Source: Chlorella sorokiniana (taxonomy: Eukaryota > Chlorophyta > Trebouxiophyceae > Chlorellales > Chlorellaceae). From it: a stretch of DNA of 64,000 bases. Positions 48,314 through 60,711 of the stretch are shown here, piece after piece. Numbering within the stretch: position 1 is the first letter of the stretch; every line of letters begins with the position of its first letter. Both the position numbers and the translations under genes were made by a program. The stretch spans positions 1-64,000 of the forward strand of contig CP084615.1 in NCBI GenBank assembly GCA_025917655.1, read 5' to 3'. The notes below the pieces were generated by a model that was given only the letters and a program-made list of their open reading frames with translations, ran no database searches and was not told the DNA's origin.

Positions 48314-50504
48314 TCATTGGGTGCCTCGCTGCTGCCAAGCGCCGGGCAGGGCGCTCAATCGGGTGTCCAGGTGGCTCAACGCGAACTCCAGCGGCAGCCC
48401 AGCCGCAGCGCACAGTGGAGCAAGGCGCTCGTGAAGGCCTGCAGCTTCGCCCAGCAGCTGCGACTCGGGCTGCGGCTGCTGTGCGGTGGGGCCCTGCGCC
48501 ACACCCATGGCTGCCAGCAGCACACTGGCATCAGCCGGCCCCTGCACGGCAGGGGCTGCTGCGCCTGCCTGCATCGCTGATGCAGGCAGCTGGACCTGTT
48601 CATGCTGCTGCTGCTGCTGCTGCCTGCCCATCAATGGGCCTCGCAGGGCCTCCTGCAGCTGCGCCTGGAGAAGGTAATCGGTGCCCCTCAAGCCGGGCAC
48701 ACCCAGCAGCGGGTGTGTTGCGACTCTGCACGCCGCGGCGGCCCGGCCGCTTTCTTCCACCGCAGAGATTCGCCCTGGCGGCTGCTCCTGCTTGGCTGAC
48801 GAGCTCAGCTGGCCAAGCAGAGATGGTAAGGCGCCTTGCGGGTGGGGATCAGCAGACGTGGCCGCAGCTGCTTGTTCCAAGGCACTCGTGTCCTGTGCCC
48901 TCGTGCTGTCGCCCTTGGCCAGAACCTCCAATCTTTGATAGACCGCCGCGTGCGCCGCAGGCAGCAGCTGTAGCAGCTGCAGAAGCTCCGCCACTTCTCC
49001 TGGTGCCCCGGCGGCGGCAGCAGCGCCGCAAGCAGGGACTCCGGGACGGATTCCCGCTGCAAAGGCGGTGCCGCAACCGCTGGCGGCAGCGCTGCGCTTC
49101 CCCCACCCAGCGCACACAGGAGGGCTGCCAGCACTTGCGGCTGACAGCCCAGCAAGGTGGGCGTGCCCAGCGGGGGGGCAGAGCCGTTGGCATGGAGCGA
49201 CGCCAGCAACGACGGCTGAGCCGCGCTCAACGCGGACGGGTGTGGAGCTGTCGCTGCGGCAGGGCCTGCAAAGCAAGAGCGGTGGGGTTTCCCTCGCAGT
49301 GGATTGTTGGCATGACTGACTTGTCGGATCTGCAGCCCGACGCATACCAGGCGCTCACCCAAGCAGCCCCCAAACAGCTGGCTCCAAGTGGGCAAGCCCC
49401 CTGCAGGAGCCGCTGTCGCAAGCCACTGTGGGGCCGGAGGCGCCAGTGCCACCTGCTGCTGCTGCTGCTGCTGCTGGAGCTGGGGCTGGGGCTTGCCGCA
49501 TCGACGAGCGGAGCTGGCGCTGCGGGTGGGCACAGGTGAACCGCCGTGGCTGCCCCCCTCCTTCTCTCCCTCCTCCTGCTCCCCGCCAAAGCTGCCGCGG
49601 TCGCTGGAGCTGTCCTCAGCCCAGGCAAGCGTGCGGCCCGTGCGGCTGCGCAGCCTGCGCTGGCTAGGCTGGCCTGGGTTGGCGGCGCGCCGCCGCCGCG
49701 CAGCACCCGCAGCGCATGCCGATCGTGTCGCTTGAGCAGCGACGCGCGGCAGGAGCGCTTGTTTCCCTCAAACAGCGACAGGGGCTCCAGCTTGGTGCAC
49801 TGCTGGCAGAACCTGAGCGGCAAGGAAGGGGTGGCGCTTGCCAGTGGACGCGCAGGCTGCAGCACCAAGTGTGTTGTTATCATCGCAATAAGACAAGACA
49901 ATTGGCTTTGTACAGCCTGTGGAAACCACAAAATTAGGGGTAGACTGTGATGGCAGAGGAGGGCCAATGCCAGCGGGCCCGCAAGGCATGCTGCACATCC
50001 GCTGCCTGTCCACCTGAGGAGACCTCCTCTGCCATCTGGCACTGATTCCGCCCGAGCATGCTCCTCTGGAGCAAGGTGTGCCACGGCAGAATCGTTGGAT
50101 TGTGAAGCAGAAGGGGCGATCGCGAGCACGCAGTAGCCACATGGCGATGAGGGGATGGGGGTGGCGCCCAAGCATCCCTACCACATGCTCACCGCAGATC
50201 TTCTGCCGCAAGAAGTAGCTCCTTGAGTTGCTGAGCACCGCCGTGCAGCCCTCGACCTGCAATTCATAGCGAGATATTCCAGCGTAAGCCCGCCGTCAAC
50301 CTGCAGCGGCACCGTCAGCGCCCAGGGAGGGGGATGGGCGGGTGCCAATTGCAGCGACGCCTTGCCTGGCAGGTCACGCTTGGCTGCTTCTTCATGCTCG
50401 GGTGAAGCACCGCGGCCCTGGGGCCCTCCGCCTCTGCCTCTCTCAAAAGCTGAGTGCAAGGTCGTCCTCTGAGCCCTGCTGTCCTCAGTAAGCCATCGTG
50501 GCTG
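48314..50504 (-). CDS. SBP-box transcription factor
   Basis: SBP (SQUAMOSA promoter binding) proteins are plant-lineage zinc-binding factors that recognise GTAC cores; Chlamydomonas CRR1 is an algal example. The domain spans an intron: QVEGCTAVLSNSRSYFLRQK and ICGEHVV, then RFCQQCTKLEPLSLFEGNKR and SCRASLLKRHDRHALRV, with C-x16-C-x2-H and FCQQC ligands and a basic nuclear signal. The upstream part (LPGKASLQLAPAHPPPWALT, DGGLTLEYLAMNC) lies in another frame, so the first zinc Cys needs either one extra C at 50257-50261 or a short intron. Downstream is a Gln run, a Ser/Ala/Pro-rich region, then Leu-rich helices (AELLQLLQLLPAAHAAVYQR) and an end GAWQQRGTQ at 48314. Another break lies at CCCC 49006-49009. 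No ATG is visible in the first exon, so the start may be in an upstream exon. Confidence 0.82.
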
Positions 50505-51025
50505 TTACTCTACACTGAAGCTCTCAGCTCAATAGCCATCGACAGCCAGGCAGGACAGCACCCTAAGCTGCGCGATGGGCGTGTGACTGGCGTCGCGGGG
50601 GCGGATTTCTTGGGCAATGCCATCGAGCTTGTTTAAAAGGCGTCTCTGGGGGCCGAGGAGCCTGCGTCAAGTCTGCGGCGGTCAAGAAAGAAGCCGGCGT
50701 AATCAGCGTGTCTTGCCGCTGATGGGGCAAGCAGATATTCCCCTGTCTTGCACTGCTTAAATGCATTGCCAAGCGAAAAATCACGCAGAGCACGCCATAC
50801 AGTCATGGCGGCTGTGAGAGGGCATCGAGGAGCACCCGGCGTGCGACGTGCGCTGCCGCTCTGTGCGTGTCGAGCTGAATGCATTGCAATGCAAAGGACA
50901 CCCTGCGTTCCTGCTTACTGCTGCACTTTTGCACAACTTTCTCCAGGGACGTGAGTCTTACACTCGTTACCCTGAATTATTGCCACCTTCCATTGCTGTA
51001 GCACCTGGCGCCTGCGCGCGACCTG
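50505..51025. other. SBP gene 5' flank and VPS33 3' flank
   Basis: About 520 bases. It should contain the SBP promoter and possibly a short first exon of that gene. No other feature can be supported. Confidence 0.4.
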
Positions 51026-54000
51026 CTATGCCTCAGCCGCCAGCTCCGCGGCACCCTGCGCCAGCAGGCCCCCCAGCAGGCTGCTCCCATTGCACACGGC
51101 TGTGGTGGCCACCAGGAAGTCGCAGCCGCACTGCCCCTTCTGGCTGAGGAAGCGCAGGGCGGAGACCTGCGCACACGTCGCAATGGGGGATGTGCAGACA
51201 GGACGCATGTGGGTGCATGCGCACGCCCTGGCTCACTGCCCAGCACAGGGCGGGCCCCGGCAGCGTGGAAGGCACCCAGCAGGGAGGCCGAAGCAGCGAC
51301 AGGCGACGGCCCCACCTCCGCGCAGGTCACGCCGCCGATGAACACCACCAGCACCCGGCGCCGCCGCGTGCCGGGCGACAGGGGCGCGTCGGCGGGGCGG
51401 GGCCCGCTGTGGCGCTGCTCCACCGGCAGCCCGGCGTCGTCGCTGCCCTGTTCCACCTCAAAGTGCGGCCCCGGCAGCTGCTGCAGCAGCGAGTCGATGG
51501 GGGTCCAGCCCCGGTCTGCACAGTACGTGGGGCATGCAGGCGAGGCTGGTGGGGTGGGGGAGGCCAACACATGTTGTGCATGCAGCCACGGCATGCAGGG
51601 GGTCGAATTGCGGCTCCAGCCAGGCTTCGGGCCCGCTGCGCAGTCAGCCTGCTCAATCAAGTCCGCCTCAATCCACTGGTCAAGGGTGTAGCGAGAGTGT
51701 TGCGATGCCAGCACCCGTCAGCTGCTCAGCTGCTGCGCACCCGTCAGCGCCTGCTGCACGAGGCGCACGCTGAGGGGGCGTAGCCGGCATAGGTGAAGTG
51801 GATGTCCTGGGTAGTAAAGGTGGGGAAGGGGCGACGCCGGTGGTGGTGATGAGTGCCGGGTGATGAGTGCCGAGGGGGAGATGGGGTACGCACAGGGTTG
51901 GACAGGCGGCAGTGGCGCCGCCCAAAAGTGTCCGACTCAGAAACATACACGCCAGCGTGCGGGGGCAGCAGCTCTGGCCCTTACGACAACCTCGCCCTGC
52001 ACAACTTTCCATGCACTCTGCATCCTCACACAAACACACATGCACACACACACACACACACACAGCCCCAGCACCTTTGGGTTGGCCTCGTCAATCTGTT
52101 CCCCCTCCTGCAGCAGCAGGCGCAGCTGCTGCTTGGCGGCGGGGAAGGCGGAGCGGCGGCCCTCTCGCCGCTGCAGCAGCCCCGCCCGCCCCAGCGCGGT
52201 CAGGGTGAGCAGGTGCTGGTGGCCATAGGTGTTGAGGATGTCGCGCCTGGCGGCAGGAACAGGGGGCGGGCGGCACACAAGTCACTGGGCGGCCAAACAG
52301 GGCGCAATCAAGTCAGGCCCAGGGTGGTGCCTGCGTCACTCCAGCCGAAGCAGGCACAGGCGCCGTCGAAAACCGGCGGTTTCCCCCGCCGACAACTCGC
52401 TCCCTCCCCTGCCCCACAAGCCACGCAGGCACCACCCCCTCACCGCAGGTTTTCAAAGTGGCGCTTGGGCACGCCGCCGTGAACGGCGCAGTACAGCAGC
52501 AGCAGGCGCAGCACCGGCAGCAGTCCTTCACCCTGGAACATGAGGTCCTGCGGGGAGGGGGGCAGGGGGGGCGAGTTGCTGTAAATTAATGAAGGAACAA
52601 ACAGTGGCGGGGTGGGTGGGCTTAGAAGGACAGACCACCACAACGCCGCACGCCTCCCAGCTGGTGCACCACCCTCGCCCTTCCACCGCCACCCCCACCT
52701 CTATCGCCGCCATCTCGTCGCCCTCGTCCAGCAGGCCGGCCTCCACCGCCTGGCGCGCCACAAACCCGGGGGCCTGGATGGCGGCCGCCAGCTGCTCCAC
52801 CAGCCCGCTGTGCAGCGGCAGCCGCACAAACTTCTCTTTGAGCTCTGCAGGGGTGGGGTGGGTGGGTGTATGGGTGGGTTGGGGGCGGGGGTGGGGAGGA
52901 GATGGTGTGAGAGTACGAAAGATGGGCCTGCTGTTCAGGCAGGGCCAGCTGAGAGGATGGGCACTCCAGGGAGAGGGCCCTGTGCTCCCAGTGCGGCAGC
53001 ACAAAGCGCCCAGCAGTGCCCAGCAACAAGACCCAGCTACCCGCGCACCCGCCACGAAGCTGCGCAGCTGGTTGATGTCCGCGGTGTGCATGCCCTGGTC
53101 CCGGAACTGCTGGATGGTACTGCAACACCACAGCGGTACACAGGTGGGCGCGCAGCACAGGGAAAGTGAATAAGGGCAACAGCACAAGCAATGGGGCAGC
53201 GCTCCCCTACTTTCAAAGGCAGGCAGCCGCCGGCGAGGCGCATGCCGCTGAAACGCGCCTGCTGCGCTTCCGCGGCACGCAAGGAAACAGCAGCACACAG
53301 AATCGTGCACGCCCACACACCGCAACGTTTCGTTGAGCCACTTGCGGGCGCCCACGTAAAACAGGTCTCGCGTCTCCCGAAACACGGCGTCAGCAGAGTT
53401 GAGCCCATAGACCTTCTTGGGGACGCTGCTGCCGGCACCGCCGCTGCCGCTGGCGCCTGCGAGGCAGCTGGGGAGCGGCGGCGAGTCTGGGCGGTGCCTG
53501 GGCTGGGCGGTTGAGGCATGCTGCAGAGGAGACTGTGACAGCGGGGCCCAGTCACCCTGCAGCCAGCCCTCCGCCGGGGTCGCGCACCGTCTGGCGGCGC
53601 TGCTGCTGCATTCGGCGGTGCCTGCGCCTTCATCTGCCCGCAGGACAGGCCAAACACTTCATCTAGCAGGCCCTCGTAAGTGAGCTGCACCAGAAGAAGA
53701 GGGCCAGGGGAGAAGAGAAGAGAGTGTTTCGTAAATTTTCAGGTGTGCAGGCAGAGGGGCAGACGGGCATGACAAAGCGAGCCTGCCGGCGAGGGCCTAG
53801 TCCAGGCGAGAGAACGGGAGCGACTGGGTGTAGCAAAGCAAGGCAGGCAAGGCGCAGCGGGTGGGTGGCATGCGCTGGACTTGTCGTGCCGCCGAGCGGC
53901 ACCGAAGGCAGGGCAGAGTGGCGGGGCTGCTTTTCCTAGCACCAGCGCCACAGAGCAACCTACCCGGCGCCGCCCCCACCCACCTGCGTGCACATGGGGG

Positions 54001-56000
54001 TGACGATATCGACGGTACGGTCCAGGAGGATCATGGTGTCGATGCCGTCGGTCCCTGCAGCAGTACCATGTGCAGTACGGTGCATTGATCGACATGAGGC
54101 AACAGCAGCAGCGGCGTGCGGGGAGCTGCCAGCTCAAAAACAGTCCGCAGCAGCCGGCAGCGGGGCACCGCCATTGTGCAGTTTAAGGCAGGCAGCCATC
54201 AGCGCGGGGCTCAAAGCATTGCCATGTCAGCCACACGGGGATCCTAGACATAGTGCCGCCGCCTGCTAAGAACCGCGGGCGCCTCACCCGCCGCGGGCGC
54301 CTCCCGCCCTTGCTCCAGCCGCAGCCGCGACAGCATGCGCTGCACCGCCGCCGCCCACTCGCCCTTGCCCATCACGCGGGGATGGTGCCCCAGCGCTGCT
54401 GCAGGCTGTGCAGGGCGCGGGCGAGGCTGAACAGCGCAGAGCGGTCGTGGTCAACCGCCAGCTCCTGCAAGGGTGCAGAAAGCGAGGGAGACCTTGTGTG
54501 GGTGGTGGTGGCATGTGTGGATGTGGCTGGGGGATTGCGGGGTATGGGCAGGGGTGGGGGGCTGACCAAAGCAGCTTGAAGCCTTGTTCAGGGTCACGGA
54601 GCTGGACCAGGCAAGGCGGCAGACAGCAGCGAAGCTTGGCGCAGGGGCTGACGGCCGGCATCCAGGGGTGGTGCTTGCGCTGCCGTTTGCCCCGGTCCCC
54701 GGCCCGCACAGGGTCCTGGACCCCCCCCGCCTTGCCTAGACCCGCCTCGCCCCGCACCCTGGCTGTCCCCAGGCACAACGCTGGCATGCCACTCACCCTG
54801 AAGGCCCCCGGCAGCTCCAGCGACAGCAGATCGTCGTCAAGCGGCACCCAGTCCAGGGCCAGCTCGCTGCGGTACGGGTGGGGCAGGGGCGCAGCAGCAT
54901 CCCAGACGGGAAGGGGGTCAGCGCTGGACCAGAGAGTGGTCAGCGCCATGCCCCTCCCCTCCCACCTCGAATGCAAAGCACCAACACTGCCCTGAAGCTC
55001 TCGAGCTGTCACCCCCTGCCCCCCCTCTTCTTCAATCACACACATTCCCAGCCACCTCCTACCCTCACCCCCACACAGCTCCCTGCCGGCCTCACCGCAT
55101 CGCCACATCGCCCAGCACCCCTCGCTCCTCCAGGATGCGCTCGGCCACGGCGCTGCGCCTCGGCAGCAGCGCCAGCGTGAAGTCAAAGGCGGAGGCGGCG
55201 CCCGCAGCGGCGGCGCTGCAGCAGGGAAGGCACGCGCTGTTTGCCGCTGCGGCGAGCGGCTGCCAAAGGGGCTGCCTGCAGTCCGCACAAGTGTGCAGTG
55301 CGGCCCTTCCCTGCTGGCACTGCGTTCCATGAGGAAGGAAGGGCCCCCAGCCCTGGCTCACCCCTGCTGGCACATGCGCACGTGCTCCGCGACCGCGTGC
55401 AGCGCGGCGAGCGAACCGTGGGTGAGGTACACCACCTGCCGTACCGCCTTGTCCAGCAGCGCGCCCACCACCGACGGCTGCGACTCCAGCAGGCAGAAGC
55501 TGCGCAGTGGACCAGCAGCGGGCGGCGTCTACATGTGAGCGATACGACTGGGGAGCCCCGCGCAGGCACTCCCGCTGGCACGTTGCTGCCTGGGAGGCTG
55601 CCCAGTTGCGGCATGATTTGCAGGCATCCCTGCGTCACGGCTTCACAACACAGGGCAGCACCCCAGTCCCAGCAACGCTCACACTTCCACGCCGTGCTCC
55701 TTCAGCGTGAGCGCGTCGGCGATGAGCCCCAGCGGCGCCGCAAAACCAGCCTCCAGCACGAGGGCCTTGCGCCCCCGCACGCTGTCCAGCAGGTCGAGCA
55801 GCCCCCGGCGCGCAGCATCCCTGGGACAGGACGAAAGCGGCAGCGGCAGGTTGAACGGGTGGCAGGCGGGCGGCGGCAGGCGGGGCGGCTGCGACGACGG
55901 CGTGGGGCCAAAGCGGGAGATCGACATCCATTTCTGGACAATACCTGATGGGGCGCAAGGGCAGCGGACCCTTGTCCAGCGAGGGTGTGAACTTCTGCAT
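51026..56000 (-). CDS. VPS33: VPS33, Sec1/Munc18-family vacuolar sorting protein
   Basis: VPS33 is the SM subunit of the HOPS/CORVET tethering complexes and templates SNARE pairing at the vacuole. ATG 56000 begins MQKFTPSLDKGPLPLRPIR. Exons then give GLLDLLDSVRGRKALVLEAG, SQPSVVGALLDKAVRQVVYL, FTLALLPRRSAVAERILEER, LDWVPLDDDLLSLELPGAFR, AVDHDRSALFSLARALHSLQ and GIDTMILLDRTVDIVTPMCT, a classic SM motif. LTYEGLLDEVFG, TRDLFYVGARKWLNETLR, LKEKFVRLPLHSGLVEQL and GEGLLPVLRLLLLYCAVHG follow. The C-terminus is RRVLVVFIGGVTCAE, spliced to VSALRFLSQKGQCGCDFLVA and TTAVCNGSSLLGG, ending at 51026. The exon at 54300-54470 reads WGTIP and then hits a TGA. One more C at the run 54378-54381 gives WGTIPRVMGKGEWAAAVQRM, matching the family spacing IP-x3-GKG. 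Confidence 0.94.
52025..52066. repeat. (CA)n microsatellite in a VPS33 intron
   Basis: About 40 bases of nearly perfect CA repeats on the plus strand with two interruptions. It lies in an intron of VPS33 and does not affect coding sequence. Confidence 0.85.
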
Positions 56001-57018
56001 CTCGACGGACCACGGCTGTCCTCCTCAGCCCTCCAAGCCTCCCCCAAAATCCAACTGCAGCCTGTCAAGTATGTTGCCGCTGCCCGATCAGTACATGGCG
56101 CAGAAGGAAACAGCGATCGATTAGTGAGACCTTGAAAGCGAAGTGGACCCAAGCCTGCAGACGGTAAACAACATGTGCTATTGTAACCAATTACTGTGGT
56201 GGCCCATGCGTGGGCCACACCGACTGCTAGCCCATGGCAGTGCATCCCAGCAGCAATGGCGGCAGCTGGCGGGCATCACAATGTCAGAAGGAGCAGGCGG
56301 CAGAGGTAAAACTTGGGGGCCTCCAAACATAAGCAGCATCATTGATAATTCATCAACCAGCTTCTCGTGACGATGCGGCATTCAGATCAGCAGGCGAAGC
56401 ACGCCGCTTGTGGAAAGCGCGGCGGCCGCCTGAAAGGCTGGCTAGCCACCGCTGGGCTTCAGCCATGCCTAATCACAGCTGACTTACTTTGCTGCCAATG
56501 CTGATTCAAATCACGTTCGAGCGAAGGTTCTGCTCTCACGCTGGAAGCTCCTAGCCCTGGCTGACCTCTTCTCAGGCCAACTGTGGCCGTGTGGGGCTCG
56601 TCCAAGGTATGAAAACTGCTTCCCTGCATGCCCTGCCTTCCTTCGGATAGCCCAGGCCTCACGCGGCCCTTTAAACTGTGCCGCGCCCCTGATGACACTC
56701 TGTAGCCCCCAGAGCACGGATGGATCAGGCCCACAGCGCACCAGCTGCAAGAGGAGGCGGGCAGAGGCTGGCAGCCCTTCGGGCCAGCCTCCATTCTGCC
56801 ATCCAGGCAGGCCCAGCCGCCTCCCCTGACCCTGCCAGCCTGCACTTGGATCAATATCACAGCCCTGACAACGTCAATGTGAGATTTAGCGGCCTTGGAC
56901 CTCCCCATGTGCGATTTGCTGCCGGGCCGGCCTGCCCTTCCCGCCGCCGCCGCTCTTGCGCGGCCTGCACCTTGTGCTCATGTTCCATCCGCCATAGTAA
57001 GCAGGCCTCAAAGCCCAT
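56001..57018. promoter_or_regulatory. Divergent promoter region of VPS33 (-) and the B3 gene (+)
   Basis: About 1 kb between divergent genes. A plus-strand frame with an ATG at 56720 (MDQAHSAPAARGGGQRLAAL) could be a first exon or leader frame of the B3 gene. I could not find a splice that joins it in phase. The rest shows no recognisable feature. Confidence 0.4.
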
Positions 57019-60000
57019 ATGTTCTCCTACAATTTGCATAAACACGAATACGAGGGAGCGCTGATCTCCCCCGAACTGGCACAGGCTACGGCGCCTAGCG
57101 GCGGTGGCAGCGCCCACCGCCTGAGCGGTACGCGCACTGCAGGCCAGCTGAACACCGTGCTGGTCCCAGCTGCCAGCCAGGATGAGCTGCACGGCGATGC
57201 CGCAGACACCACCGCCACCTTGGAAGCTGCGCACGTGCTTCCGCCAATGCCCTCAGCCGAGGTCGCAGGCAAGCCAGCCCCCAGCTCGACGGCGGCGCTG
57301 CAGGGGCGGCAGCAGGGTGCCCGGCGGGAGGCTGCTGCGCAGCCGCTGCTGCTGTCGCCCGCGTGGTCGCCGTGCCGCATTCCCTGGCAGACACCTGTTC
57401 CCAACTACGCCAGCCCCGGGCTGCTGGGCCCCTTGCGCAGCCCCAGGACACTGGGCGCCTACAGCCCTGCCGGCTTTCTGGGCAGCCCGCTAGCGCTGGT
57501 CCCCCACCACCGCCACGGTTGGCAGCGGCGCACCTGGCGGCCAACGTCATGGCAGGGGTGGCTCCAAGAGCGAACTGGTGAGTCCAACTGTGCTTTCTTT
57601 CTTTCTTAAGCCTTGTTTACTTCTTTCTTCGTAACCTGCAGCGTTTTCTTCTTGTTGGCATGGGCACCCTGACCCGGCTTGCTGTGCAGTGACTGCCTAG
57701 CTGGCAGCAGTGCTTGATAGCAGCATGCATACCCCCCCATGTGCTGCAGGACAATCTGTACCGCCGCCTTGACACCAAAGAGCCGCCTCCTGGGCATGAG
57801 GGCAAAGAAGTGGGCTGCGCCGCAGGCGCCCGGCAGCAGGGCATGCCTCGCCCCTGCTTGTGAGACCCGGCCAGCTGACCCGCCTGCTGATGCCCTCGCC
57901 GCCACTGGCTGTGCCTGCCACGCGGGCGCACGCAACCAAGACCTCAGACAGCGGCGCCGCAGCACAGCAGAATGATGGGACAGCGGCAACCGCCGCCTTG
58001 CTAATGGCAGCTGCACGGCAGCAACCGCTGCGGCCGCTGTCCGACGCATTGGCACAGTCAGATGCTCCGCAGTCCCAAGAAATGTTGGAACTGCTGGGGT
58101 ACCATCTGCTCGAGGTCCTGGCTTGCAACGACAGCCTCCGCTCGCACCACCTCAGCCCCCTTCCCAGCAAGCCCCTCCTGCTCAGCAGCAGCAGCAGCCA
58201 CAGCAGCAGATGCCTGCTGCAGCAATGAAGGGAGATCCGGATGCACTGTCCGCCTGCAAGCCCCCGGATGCTGCGGTGCAAGCAGAGCAGGCAGCACCTC
58301 AGACGCAGCGTAAGGGGGCGAGCAGCCGGCGCCACAGAGCGTTTGGCGTACCGGCCGTCCCAGCAGGCAGGCAGCTGGCGGCAAGCAGCAGGCTTGCCCA
58401 GGCAATGCGCCGGCGCCAGTCAAGCCGCCAACCAAGCGCAAACAGCCAGAGGACAAGCCGCAAAAGCTTGCCAAGAAGCAGCGCACCGCACCCTCTGGAA
58501 AGGCCGGCGTGCGGGTGAAGGGCAAGGCACCTCCTGCAGGCAGCTCAGCTGGAGAGGCCAGCAGAGGCGGTGGCCGCCAAGGCAGGAGCTCTCCTGGAAC
58601 AGCCGCCCGCTCCGCCCCACCCCTGCAGGCTGGGTGCGAGCTAGCGTTGCCTGGTCTTCCATGTGCCCCATATGCTGAACTGCTAGCGATCAAGCCTGCT
58701 GCTAAGTGACCTTCATTCTGCTCTGTGCTTGATGCCAACAGCCACCGCAGGACTCGCGGATTCCCAGTGGTGGCAGCGGAACCGGCAGCTGCTGCTGCCA
58801 GCCTGCAGCGCGAGTCTGAGCCACATGAGCTGCCATCTGGACGCCCTGCAGCGGACGACAAGGAAGCACCTGTTGCCAGCGATGGCGCTGCCCCTGCAGC
58901 GGCGGCGGCAGGCGTCGGGGTCGGCCCCGGCGCTCGCTGCACCTGCGGTACAGCGGTGCAGGAGCGGAAGCGGTGGAGCTGGCCCACGTGACATTCAGGC
59001 TGCCTGCTGGGGGCTCAGCGGCAGGCAAGCAGGAGGCTGTGCAGCGGTAGATGGCACAGCCACAATGGCAGCATGCCTGCATGCACGCATTCGCACCCCT
59101 CTTTCCTGCTGCCCACCCCACTTCCAGCCCACCCCCCCCCCCGCGCCCCCCTCCTCTCCCACACGCACAAGCGCCCCCTCCCCCCGCAGGAGCAGCGCCA
59201 TCCTCTCGCCCAGTACGCTGCCGCTTCCTTTTCCAGAAGAAGCTCAGCCCAAGCGACGTCTCGGCCCTTGGACGCGTGGTCATGCCTCGTTGCGTTGGTG
59301 CGCATCGCTACGTCAGCCTCTCAAGCGCCGTGCCCCGAGGTTAGACATACATCCTCTCCTCTTGCTTCCGTTGCTTCGCAGAAACACACCTGCCTGCAGC
59401 TGCGAGCCGGGAGGGCGTGGAAGTGATGGATGCCGCAGGTGAGACCCACGGCGGCAGCAGCACCCCTCGACTGCAGACAGCACATGACAGAGTGCCTGCT
59501 GGCCTCCCTCGCAACATGGAAGGCTGACTTTCAGCCCATAGCTCACTCTGCCCTCACCCCCATCTGGCGGTGCCTCTAAACAGTCCGCGTTGACATGCCT
59601 CCCTGCATGTTTCTCTGCTTAGGGCGGCGCTATACCTGGCGCCTCAAGTGCTGGCTCACCGGCGCAGCGCCCAAGCGCACCCACGTCTTTGAGCAGTGCC
59701 GCGCCTTCCTGGAGGCCTGGCGGGTGCGGGCAACATGAGGAAGAAAGCACATGTTCAGGCCTTGCATCGGGGCAATGTACCAAACTGACGTGCAATTGCA
59801 GGGACTCAGCATGTAGCCCTCACTGCAGGCTCCACAGCTGGCAGGCTGAGTTTGGAAGGCATGCTGCATGAGTCGGCCATGCAGGCAGCACTGCATATGC
59901 CCCCTCGCCCTCTTGTTGCCGCATGCAGGTACAGCCCCGATGCGTTCTGGCCTTTTACCGCATGCCTGACGGCGGCTTGGTGAGCAGGCAGCTGCTGCCG

Positions 60001-60265
60001 TGCTCTGTTTGACGACATAGACGCACGTGGGCAGCAGCCACTACAAGCCTCAGCAGGGGTGTGCTGCTGCCGCCCACATCCCAGTTGACGCCCTCCACCG
60101 CTCTCCCTCCATGCTGCCCCCACCCCCCGTCGCAACTCACACGCGTAGCTGGTACACCCGCCTCCATCGAGTCCCACTTTGGCGAGGACTCCTAGTGAGC
60201 GGCGGCAGCGACGTGGAGCCAGAGGCGAGGCGGGCCCCAGCCTGCTCCAGCAGCAGCAGCAGTAG
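57019..60265 (+). CDS. B3-domain transcription factor (plant ABI3/VP1-like fold)
   Basis: The B3 DNA-binding domain is found only in the green lineage. It is assembled here from three exons. The first gives RFLFQKKLSPSDVSALGRVV (59210-59290), the second ETHLPAAASREGVEVMDAAG, and the third RRYTWRLKCWLTGAAPKRTH with VFEQCRAFLEAW. A fourth adds VLAFYRMPDGGL. This matches the family pattern of SDV-x-LGR-V-P, then A/E-x-HLP, then W-F/L-R-x-x-W. The upstream part starts at ATG 57019 (MFSYNLHKHEYEGALISPEL) and is low-complexity. It contains a bipartite nuclear signal, KRKQPEDKPQKLAKKQR (about 58441-58490). The last exon joins in phase as LVHPPPSSPTLARTPSER and ends after five Gln at 60265. The exons between 57590 and 58400 are uncertain. 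DNA target and pathway cannot be told from sequence. Confidence 0.78.
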
Positions 60266-60711
60266 CACACATGGCGGACGTACGTTTGTAGCTTTACAAC
60301 CTGCACTCGCTTGTTTTCATTTCAAACTGAACAACAGAGCCGTCCCAGCCGCGTTAGGTGGCACCCAGGGCCACTTTGCTGTTCAAATACCGCCTCATAC
60401 CTTCAGTGCCTCCTACCCACTGCATGCCTGTTCCCTTGCACTGCAACACAATTCTCTTGCCATGCTGCTGCATGCGGTTACACCAGGAGATGAAAGGAAA
60501 ACTGCTGGTCCGCTTGAGGTGCGCAGCGCGCGGGCAGCTGCGAACTGACCCGGCGGCTTTCCCTGTCAAGCCCACAAAGCTGCTCGTCGCCGCCGCCGCC
60601 CTCTGGCCATTCTTGCGAGCGCTCCATCCGCCCACGCAGCTGTGCAGCGGCTTGCGCGTTCAGCGCGGCGGCACGCGGTGCCGTGCCCATGCGCGGCGAG
60701 TGCGCGCCCCT
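60266..60711. other. Spacer between convergent genes
   Basis: About 450 bases that carry the 3' untranslated regions of the B3 gene and of the anthranilate synthase gene. A plus-strand frame stays open through most of it but has no recognisable content. Confidence 0.5.

Noticed and set aside
48205-49539. A 444-codon open frame on the plus strand
   Set aside because: It is antisense to the SBP gene's C-terminal exons. Its composition is a mirror of the GC-rich codon bias and it matches no family.
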